Assembly (NCBI GenBank): GCA_019417795.1
Contig: DXUR01000234.1
Location: 1 to 5,324 of the forward strand
DNA length: 5,324 bases
From: Clostridiales bacterium
GTDB lineage: Bacteria; Bacillota_A; Clostridia; Oscillospirales; Oscillospiraceae
Reading direction: 5' to 3'
Shown here one piece after another: positions 1 through 5,324 of the stretch. The position numbers and the translations under genes are program-made. The notes beneath the pieces are model-generated. The model was not told where the DNA came from, ran no database searches, and worked only from the letters and a program-made list of their open reading frames with translations. The stretch's first letter is position 1; every line of letters starts with the position of its first letter.

Positions 1-1358
1 TCCCTGCCTGCATTATCATCATCGATAAGGCTGATGCCGCCGAGCGCAAGGGTATCTTTATGATTGATGCCAGCCATGACTTCGTTAAGGACGGCAACAA
101 GAACCGCCTTCGTGAGCGGGACATCTACAAAATCGTCACCACATTCAATCAACAAATCACAGACGATCCCAAGTATGCCCGGTTTGTTCCCAATGATGAG
201 ATCAAGAAGAAAAACGAGTATAACCTGAATATCCCCCGTTATATCGACAGTTCTACGCCTGAAGATCTGCAGGACATTGATGCCCATCTGCATGGCGGTA
301 TTCCCGCAGCAGATGTAGATTCCATGGAGAAGTATTGGGTGCTTTTCCCCAGCTTGAAAAGCAAGTTGTTTTCTCAGATGCGGGAGGGCTATTATCAGCT
401 GAACATTCCCAAAGAGGATATCCGCAATGTGGTCTATCATGACCCTGAGTTTTCTGCCTATGCCGAGCGCATCGATAATGCATTTGATGCATGGATGCAG
501 ATGGTGGATTATGGCCTCCGGAATATTGATGAGAATACGGAAGTCAAGCCCTATATTGTGGAACTATCGGAGCAGTTGATAGGATGCTTTCATGGCCTGG
601 AGTTGGTGAATAAATACGATGTTTACGAAGTGCTGCTTTCTTACTGGCACGAAGTCATGGGTGACGATGTTTATCTTGTGTCAGTGGACGGCTACGGTGC
701 TGCCCGGACATGGGAGAATATCATGGGCGAATATACCTCAGGCAAGAAGAAGGGTCAGGAAAGGGTGATTGGTTGGGAGGGCGTGTTGCTGCCCAAGGCG
801 CTGATCGAGTCCGTGTTCTTTGCCCTTGAGCGCAAGAAAATCAATGAGGCACAGGCCATTGCCGAGGAGACCCAGAGCAGACTGGACGAGTTTGTGGAGG
901 AGCAGACCGGCGATGACGGATATCTAAAAGAATACCTCAACGACAAGGACAAGGTGGACACTAAGGCAGTCGTCGCCCGTTTGAAGGTGCTGAAAAAGAC
1001 TGATCCCAAGGGCGAAGAATATGCGGTATTGAAGCAGTTTGCGGATTTGACGGAGTCTCTTTCCAAGCAGAATAAGGCCGTCAAGGAAATGAACGCCGAA
1101 CTGGAGGAAAAGGTTCGGGCAAAGTATGCTTTGCTGACCGATGATGAGATTCTGGACCTGTTGGTAAACCGCAAATGGTACGCTACCATCTTTGAAGGGA
1201 TCAAGGCGCTGTATGTCACCACTTCCCATCAGATGACCAACCGTATTGTGGAACTGGTGGAGCGGTATGAGAAAACCCTGCCGGAACTGTCTGCTGCCGT
1301 TGCTGACTATGAGTCCAAAGTTAAAGCCCACCTGGAAAGGATGGGATTTGTGTGGTAA
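1..1358 (+). CDS. hsdM: Type I restriction-modification methyltransferase subunit HsdM, 3' part (5' end outside window)
   Basis: HsdM transfers a methyl group from S-adenosylmethionine to N6 of adenine in the target chosen by HsdS; two HsdM join one HsdS. The reading frame is open from base 3 and gives 451 residues before the TAA at 1356-1358. The ATG at base 60 is not the start, because the frame continues upstream and gives typical HsdM sequence (IIIIDK, then AERKGIFMIDAS). The catalytic NPPF/NPPY motif and SAM-binding motif I lie upstream of the window. Recognisable family features, in visible-fragment numbering, are the IDAS strand with the following NRLRERDI helix (about 20-43), YNLNIPRYID (73-82), and a C-terminal helical tail (about 350-451) with LLVNRKWY and a final LERMGFVW, which should contact HsdS. 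The part after IDAS (about 430 residues) is much longer than I recall for EcoR124I HsdM, so this is a long-form HsdM. The last 7 nt overlap hsdS. Family assignment is firm. Confidence 0.93.
   Translation, partial: PACIIIIDKADAAERKGIFMIDASHDFVKDGNKNRLRERDIYKIVTTFNQQITDDPKYARFVPNDEIKKKNEYNLNIPRYIDSSTPEDLQDIDAHLHGGIPAADVDSMEKYWVLFPSLKSKLFSQMREGYYQLNIPKEDIRNVVYHDPEFSAYAERIDNAFDAWMQMVDYGLRNIDENTEVKPYIVELSEQLIGCFHGLELVNKYDVYEVLLSYWHEVMGDDVYLVSVDGYGAARTWENIMGEYTSGKKKGQERVIGWEGVLLPKALIESVFFALERKKINEAQAIAEETQSRLDEFVEEQTGDDGYLKEYLNDKDKVDTKAVVARLKVLKKTDPKGEEYAVLKQFADLTESLSKQNKAVKEMNAELEEKVRAKYALLTDDEILDLLVNRKWYATIFEGIKALYVTTSHQMTNRIVELVERYEKTLPELSAAVADYESKVKAHLERMGFVW
1334..1354 (+). promoter_or_regulatory. 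hsdM/hsdS start-stop overlap with ribosome binding site
   Basis: A GGAAAGG purine run (1334-1340) inside the last codons of hsdM precedes the GTG start at 1352. The hsdM TAA at 1356-1358 lies just inside hsdS. This favours translational coupling, so that HsdS is made by ribosomes finishing HsdM. A GTG start and the long 11-nt spacing suggest modest initiation, which fits the need for less HsdS than HsdM (M2S1). Confidence 0.6.
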
Positions 1359-2509
1359 GTGGTCGAGTAAAATACAAAATCAAAGATGTTTTTGATTTGT
1401 CGGCAGGTGGAGATGTAGATAGAAATCACTTCTCAACTTATAAAACCAGCGAACACCGATATCCGATTTTTTCAAACTCCTTAGAAAATCACGGCCTATA
1501 CGGCTATACTTCTAATCCGAGGTACTGTGCTAACTCAGTAACTATTACCGGCCGAGGGAGTGTCGGTCATGCAGAGTACAGGCAAGAAGCGTTTGATGCA
1601 ATAATTCGTTTGCTTGTGCTTGAGCCAAAGGATAATCGTGTTTATCCACGCTTTGTTGCCGACTTCATCAATAACTGTGTTGGCTTTCCCTTGGAAAGTA
1701 CGGGTGTTCCGCAACTCACAGCACCCCAAATCATGAACATTGAACTGGAACTTCCCCAATATGGCGAGCAGAAAGAGATTGCTGATTTGCTTACTGATGT
1801 GAACAGCCTGATTGCAATGCTTGAAAAGCAGCTTGCCAAGAAAAAGGCCATTAAGCGGGGCGCAATGCAGGAACTGTTGACCGGCAAACGCTGCCTGCCA
1901 GGATTTGCTGGGGAGTGGGTAAATACAAAAATAGGAAGTATAACGGAAGTGTATTCTGGAGGAACGCCAAACACCTCAGAGCCAGCCTTTTGGGGTGGGG
2001 AAATTCCTTGGATGAATTCAGGTGAATTGAACTCAAAAATCGTTAGACAAGTTCAAGGCCGCATTACTAAAGCAGGTATGGATAGTTCCAGCACTCATTT
2101 TATTCCTGCGGAATGTGTACTAATTGGATTGGCTGGACAGGGCAAAACTCGCGGAACCGCGGCGTTTAACACTTTTCCACTTTGCACGAATCAATCGATC
2201 GTTGCAATCTATCCTAATCCCAATAAGTTCGATTCTAAGTTTTTGTATTATAAAATGGATACGCAATACGACCAGCTTCGCGAGTTGTCCTCAGGAGATG
2301 GAGGCAGAGGAGGTCTTAACAAAAAGCTGATCCTCGATTATGAAGTTGTAATCCCCCAAAGTATAGATGAGCAAGCAGCGATTGCGACCATCTTAACAGA
2401 AATGGATTATGAAATTGAGAATCTGGAAATGAAATTGACTAAATACCGTCAGGTCAAGCAAGGCATGATGCAGCAACTTCTGACGGGCAAGATTTATTTG
2501 GAAAAATAA
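1352..2509 (+). CDS. hsdS: Type I restriction-modification specificity subunit HsdS
   Basis: HsdS sets the DNA target of both methylation and restriction and is the scaffold for HsdM and HsdR. The 385 residues show the standard two-half layout: TRD1 at about 1-138 (YPIFSNSLENHGLYGY at 38-52, TGRGSVGHAEY at 66-76), a helical conserved arm at 139-179, TRD2 at about 180-339 (GGTP at 203-206, WGGEIPW at 214-220, GQGKTRG at 262-268), and a second arm at 340-380. The two arms align without gaps over 41 residues with 20 identities. Length is usual for a full two-TRD subunit. The GTG start is preferred because it overlaps the hsdM stop by 7 nt, has a purine-rich GGAAAGG 11 nt upstream, and is followed at once by conserved TRD sequence; no better in-frame ATG exists. 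Each TRD reads one half of a bipartite target; the bases read cannot be predicted from this. The TRD2 half is more AT-rich than the central arm, suggesting exchange of recognition domains. Confidence 0.95.
   Translation: MVSGRVKYKIKDVFDLSAGGDVDRNHFSTYKTSEHRYPIFSNSLENHGLYGYTSNPRYCANSVTITGRGSVGHAEYRQEAFDAIIRLLVLEPKDNRVYPRFVADFINNCVGFPLESTGVPQLTAPQIMNIELELPQYGEQKEIADLLTDVNSLIAMLEKQLAKKKAIKRGAMQELLTGKRCLPGFAGEWVNTKIGSITEVYSGGTPNTSEPAFWGGEIPWMNSGELNSKIVRQVQGRITKAGMDSSSTHFIPAECVLIGLAGQGKTRGTAAFNTFPLCTNQSIVAIYPNPNKFDSKFLYYKMDTQYDQLRELSSGDGGRGGLNKKLILDYEVVIPQSIDEQAAIATILTEMDYEIENLEMKLTKYRQVKQGMMQQLLTGKIYLEK
1766..1888 (+). repeat. HsdS central conserved arm (copy 1 of internal repeat)
   Basis: This encodes HsdS residues 139-179, beginning EQKEIADLLT and ending MQELLTGK. 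It is a predicted long helix that separates the two recognition domains and docks HsdM. It aligns gaplessly with residues 340-380, with 20 of 41 residues identical. The 120 bases at 1801-1920, which cover its second half and the junction to TRD2, are about 54% GC by hand count. That is richer than TRD2 and close to hsdM. Conserved arms of this kind are known sites for recombination that swaps TRDs between hsdS alleles. Confidence 0.85.
2369..2491 (+). repeat. HsdS C-terminal conserved arm (copy 2 of internal repeat)
   Basis: This encodes HsdS residues 340-380, beginning EQAAIATILT and ending MQQLLTGK. It is the second helical arm and packs antiparallel to the central arm in known HsdS structures. 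The two copies start 201 residues apart, which defines the half-subunit repeat unit. At nucleotide level the copies have diverged (for example ctgttgaccggcaaa against cttctgacgggcaag), so they do not look like a recent duplication. Confidence 0.85.
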
Positions 2510-2510
2510 A

Positions 2511-2528
2511 GAAAGGCGACATATTATG
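2511..2528 (+). promoter_or_regulatory. Ribosome binding site and start of the protease gene
   Basis: GAAAGG at 2511-2516 lies 9 nt before the ATG at 2526. The whole gap after the hsdS stop is only 16 nt, too short for an independent promoter, so the protease should be translated from the hsdMS message. A second in-frame ATG at 2535 (Met4) would leave a spacing of 18 nt and is less likely. Confidence 0.6.
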
Positions 2529-3206
2529 GTTCAGATGGAAATAATATCTCGAGTTTTTAGAATCGTATTCGGAACATCTACAGGAACAGCATTTACAATT
2601 GAAGACCACGGTGTTCAGTTCTTGGTAACTGCAAAACATATTTTTAAGAGTGCAAATCATCCATCAACCGGAAAAATTGCATTATTGGTAGAAAAGAATT
2701 ATCAAACATTTGATGTCGAAATCAGGTATCCAGCTGACCAAGAAATTGATATTGCTGTTATGAAGGTTACACCATATCAGCAATTAACACCAATGTTTGA
2801 AAACGAAAATACTACAAAAGGTCTTGCTTTAGGTCAGGATGTTTATTTTTTGGGTTTCCCTTATCAGTACGATCAACTGCTTAGTTCCATTCCGGGTGAT
2901 AGTAAACCTTTGCCCTTTGTAAAGAAAGCCTGCTTATCGACAATTTTGACGGACAATAAGTCCATATTATTGCTTGATGGGCACAACAATCCTGGTTTTT
3001 CGGGTGGCCCTGTATGTTTCAAGGAGATAGGATCAGGAAAAAAAGCAATGGCAATTGCTGGCATTGTATCAGGATATAGGTTTGATAGGCAGTATGTTTT
3101 CGATGAGAATGACACGCAAACAAAATCCTATGTAAAAGATAATACTGGCATTATTATTGTGCATTGCATTTCCCATGCAAACAAAATCGCCAGCGAATGG
3201 GTTTGA
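2526..3206 (+). CDS. Trypsin-like serine protease (chymotrypsin/HtrA fold), no PDZ domain
   Basis: A 226-residue protein with the hallmarks of a trypsin-like double beta-barrel protease. A GTSTGTAF strand (16-23) leads to the histidine motif LVTAKH (33-38, His38). DIAVMKV (75-81) carries the candidate Asp75, and PGFSGGPV (156-163) holds the nucleophile Ser159 with the oxyanion-hole Gly157. YFLGFP (107-112) and AIAGIVSGY (175-183) match strands of HtrA-like proteases, the latter lining the substrate pocket. There is no signal peptide, transmembrane segment, pro-domain or PDZ domain, so it should act in the cytoplasm as a bare protease domain. It sits between hsdS and hsdR, the slot used by PrrC in the E. 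coli prr locus. GC is about 37% by hand count over 2521-3180, against 49-50% in sampled lines of hsdM and hsdR, which suggests separate acquisition. The substrate is unknown. A role in defence or in control of the R-M enzyme is inferred from position only. Confidence 0.88.
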   Translation: MVQMEIISRVFRIVFGTSTGTAFTIEDHGVQFLVTAKHIFKSANHPSTGKIALLVEKNYQTFDVEIRYPADQEIDIAVMKVTPYQQLTPMFENENTTKGLALGQDVYFLGFPYQYDQLLSSIPGDSKPLPFVKKACLSTILTDNKSILLLDGHNNPGFSGGPVCFKEIGSGKKAMAIAGIVSGYRFDRQYVFDENDTQTKSYVKDNTGIIIVHCISHANKIASEWV

Positions 3207-3227
3207 TTTCGAAAAGAATAAAACATT

Positions 3228-3242
3228 GGAGGTGTTTCCATG
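3228..3242 (+). promoter_or_regulatory. Strong ribosome binding site and start of hsdR
   Basis: GGAGGTG at 3228-3234 ends 5 nt before the ATG at 3240-3242. It is the best Shine-Dalgarno match in the window and decides the hsdR start. It lies in the 33-nt gap after the protease stop. No clear -35/-10 pair is visible in this gap or the end of the protease gene, so hsdR probably shares the upstream transcript but initiates translation independently. Confidence 0.75.
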
Positions 3243-5324
3243 CCCAACATTGGCGACAGCGAGCGCAAAACGCAAAACCGTGTGGTCGAGTTCTTCCGAG
3301 ATAAGCTGCACTATACATATCTGGGCAACCTGCATGACAGCGAAAACCACAATATCATGCAGGAGCGGCTGCATACCTGGCTGCTGAGACAAGGCTACTC
3401 CGAAAAGCTTGCATCCAATGCAGTGGATGCCTTGGTGAAGACCTCTGCCAATCTGCAGCAGGGCCTGTACCACGCCAACAAAGAGGTTTACAGTCTGCTG
3501 AAATACGGTGCCAAGGTCAAGGAGTCCGTGGAGCAGTCCCCCAAGACAGTTTATTTTATTGACTTTGAAGATGTCAGTAAAAACGACTTCTATATCGCGG
3601 AGGAAGTCACCATTGTAAGCAACAACACCAAGCGTCCGGATATCGTTCTTTATGTAAACGGCATCGCCCTTGCGGTGATCGAACTGAAAAAGAGCAGCGT
3701 ATCCGTGTCCAACGGCATCCGGCAGAATCTGACCAACCAGAAATCGAATTTCATCGAAGATTTCTTTACTACCATTCAGTTCTGTATGGCCGGTAACGAC
3801 AGTGAGGGCTTGCGCTATGGTACGCTGCTCACTCCAGAGAAGTATTATCTGGAGTGGAAAGATGACGGCTTTTCCGAGCATCAATCAGAACGCGATATTA
3901 TGGACATTGATGTCGAAGAATATTGCAAGGGTATCCCCAGTAAGCTGGAAAAACAAATTTTTGCGCTGTTTTACAAAAAGCGCTTCCTTGATCTGATCCA
4001 CAATTTTATAATCTTCGATAAGGGCATCAAAAAGGTTTGCCGTTATAATCAGTATTACGCCATCAAGCGGGCGCAGCACCGTTTAACGGACAAGAAATGC
4101 GGCGGCATCGTCTGGCATACTCAAGGCAGTGGCAAGAGCCTGACGATGGTATGGTTATCTAAGTGGATTCTGGAAAACAATCCCAATGCGCGTGTGTTGG
4201 TTGTTACGGATCGTGAAGAGCTGGACGAGCAGATTGAAAAGAATTATAAGGGTGTGGATGAAAATATCGTCCGTACCAAGAGCGGAAAGGATCTTCTTGA
4301 GCGTCTGAATGCTTTTGATGATCGCCTGCTGTGCTCTCTGGTACATAAATTCGGGAAACGTGGCAGCGACAGTTCGGAAACGGATTACGAAAAATACATT
4401 GAAGATCTGAAAAACGCCTTGCCCAAGGATTTTTCTGCAAAGGGCGATATCGTAGTTTTTGTGGATGAGTGTCACCGCACGCAGTCCGGCAAGCTCCACG
4501 AGGCTATGAAGGCGATCCTTCCCAATACAATATTTATTGGTTTCACAGGAACACCGCTTTTGAAGAAAGACAAAAAGACCAGCCTGGAAACTTTTGGCGG
4601 ATATATTCATACCTACAAGTTTAATGAAGGCGTCCGGGACGGTGTTGTGCTGGATCTGCGGTATGAGGCCAGAGATGTGCCGCAGGGCATGACCTCTCAG
4701 GATAGAATCGACGCATGGTTTGAGGCAAAAACCGTTGGGTTGGCCCCCAGAGCAAAAGCAAAACTCAAAGCTTATTGGGGTAACCTGCAAAAGATTTTCT
4801 CCTCTCGCTCCCGCTTGGAGCAAATCGCCAATGATATCATCTTTGATTTTGCCACCAAGGCACGACTGATGGATGGAAACGGAAATGCTATCCTTGTGGC
4901 CGGTTCTGTGTATTCGGCATGCCGATACTATGAAATTTTCCAAAGCAAGGGTTTCCGGAAATGTGCGATTATTTCTTCTTATACGCCACAAGCCGGTGAT
5001 TTAAGAACGGATACTGTCAGCGACGAGGAAGAAACCGAAACATATGAAAAATACAGCACTTATCTGAAAATGATCGGCGTTGACCCGTCGGAGGACAAGA
5101 CGCAGATTGCCAAAAAAGTAGAAGCTTTTGAAGCGGAAGCAAAACGCAAGTTTGTGGACGAACCTGCAAACATGAAGCTGCTGATCGTAGTTGACAAGCT
5201 GCTTACCGGTTTCGATGCTCCCAGCTGTACCTACCTCTACATCGATAAGGCGATGCATGACCATGGCCTGTTCCAGGCGATCTGCCGAGTCAATCGTCTG
5301 GATGGCGAGAGCAAAGACTTTGGC
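3240..5324 (+). CDS. hsdR: Type I restriction endonuclease subunit HsdR, 5' part (3' end outside window)
   Basis: HsdR is the motor and nuclease subunit: it binds the HsdM/HsdS complex on unmodified targets, translocates DNA using ATP, and cuts at a distance. The frame is open from ATG 3240 to the window edge, giving exactly 695 codons without a stop. Domains in order: an N-terminal nuclease region with the PD-(D/E)xK site RPDIVLYVNG...IELK (Asp134, Glu148, Lys150); Walker A HTQGSGKS (293-300); motif Ia VVTDREELDEQ (321-331); Walker B DECH (409-412); motif III FTGTP (435-439); motif V LTGFDAP (655-661); and motif VI QAICRVNR (679-686). All are intact. The C-terminal helical domain that contacts the methyltransferase is missing only because the window ends; family members are usually about 1000 residues. 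The N-terminus, SERKTQNRVVEFF, is typical, so the start is secure. Sampled lines average about 49% GC, matching hsdM and not the protease. Confidence 0.96.
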   Translation, partial: MPNIGDSERKTQNRVVEFFRDKLHYTYLGNLHDSENHNIMQERLHTWLLRQGYSEKLASNAVDALVKTSANLQQGLYHANKEVYSLLKYGAKVKESVEQSPKTVYFIDFEDVSKNDFYIAEEVTIVSNNTKRPDIVLYVNGIALAVIELKKSSVSVSNGIRQNLTNQKSNFIEDFFTTIQFCMAGNDSEGLRYGTLLTPEKYYLEWKDDGFSEHQSERDIMDIDVEEYCKGIPSKLEKQIFALFYKKRFLDLIHNFIIFDKGIKKVCRYNQYYAIKRAQHRLTDKKCGGIVWHTQGSGKSLTMVWLSKWILENNPNARVLVVTDREELDEQIEKNYKGVDENIVRTKSGKDLLERLNAFDDRLLCSLVHKFGKRGSDSSETDYEKYIEDLKNALPKDFSAKGDIVVFVDECHRTQSGKLHEAMKAILPNTIFIGFTGTPLLKKDKKTSLETFGGYIHTYKFNEGVRDGVVLDLRYEARDVPQGMTSQDRIDAWFEAKTVGLAPRAKAKLKAYWGNLQKIFSSRSRLEQIANDIIFDFATKARLMDGNGNAILVAGSVYSACRYYEIFQSKGFRKCAIISSYTPQAGDLRTDTVSDEEETETYEKYSTYLKMIGVDPSEDKTQIAKKVEAFEAEAKRKFVDEPANMKLLIVVDKLLTGFDAPSCTYLYIDKAMHDHGLFQAICRVNRLDGESKDFG

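Noticed and set aside
60..62. ATG at 60 as the start of hsdM
   Set aside because: The frame is open to the window edge and the upstream 19 residues are conserved HsdM sequence, so this is an internal methionine.
755..1331. Overlapping - strand frames of 155 and 135 codons
   Set aside because: Both are antisense to the conserved C-terminal part of hsdM and have low-complexity serine- or leucine-rich translations typical of shadow frames.
2126..2149. Walker A-like GxxxxGKT pattern in HsdS (residues 259-266)
   Set aside because: The surrounding GQGKTRG is a common TRD sequence in HsdS proteins, and no Walker B or NTPase fold accompanies it. Chance match.
2526..3206. Protease as a periplasmic HtrA/DegP housekeeping protease
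   Set aside because: It lacks the signal peptide or membrane anchor and the PDZ domain, and its operon context is restriction-modification rather than envelope stress.
3203..3231. Possible promoter for hsdR (TTGATT as a -35)
   Set aside because: No -10-like hexamer is found at 16-18 nt spacing; the downstream bases there are the ribosome binding site itself.
3069..3884. 271-codon open frame on the - strand
   Set aside because: It lies antisense across the end of the protease and the conserved N-terminal part of hsdR, has no family-like sequence, and is explained by the codon pattern of hsdR.
4155..4991. 278-codon open frame on the - strand
   Set aside because: It is fully antisense to the hsdR helicase domain, whose motifs are all intact on the + strand; no recognisable protein features.
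5240..5251. 12-base exact repeat catcgataaggc, also at 20-31
   Set aside because: Both copies encode IDKA inside unrelated domains of HsdM and HsdR in the same frame; similar codon use explains it, and nothing around them is shared.

Overview
The window is a fragment of a Type I restriction-modification (R-M) operon read entirely on the + strand. It has one unusual extra gene. The order is hsdM (3' part only), hsdS (complete), a small trypsin-like serine protease (complete), then hsdR (5' part only). Spacing is tight: hsdS overlaps hsdM by 7 nt, the protease starts 16 nt after hsdS, and hsdR starts 33 nt after the protease. There is no gene-free stretch over 40 nt, and I see no terminator or convincing internal promoter. 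The four genes therefore look like one transcription unit whose promoter lies upstream of the window.

The likely host is a bacterium of the Bacillota, possibly a gut Clostridia or Negativicutes lineage. This rests on the purine-rich Shine-Dalgarno sites (a near-perfect GGAGGTG before hsdR), moderate GC (about 49-50% in sampled lines of hsdM and hsdR) and the general look of the HsdM and HsdR proteins. It is an inference and the window does not prove it.

How the genes work together: HsdM and HsdS form the sequence-specific adenine methyltransferase. HsdS reads a bipartite target through two target recognition domains held apart by conserved helical arms. HsdR adds a PD-(D/E)xK nuclease and a superfamily 2 translocase, so unmodified foreign DNA is pulled in and cut. 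All expected motifs in the visible part of HsdR are intact, so the system looks functional as far as it can be seen.

The point of interest is the 226-residue protease between hsdS and hsdR. It keeps a plausible His38/Asp75/Ser159 triad, has no signal peptide, membrane segment or PDZ domain, and is much more AT-rich (about 37% GC) than the core genes. In the E. coli prr locus the anticodon nuclease PrrC, which is guarded by the R-M complex, occupies the same slot between hsdS and hsdR. The protease could be an analogous accessory effector, a regulator of restriction subunits, or an anti-anti-restriction factor. The sequence does not choose between these.
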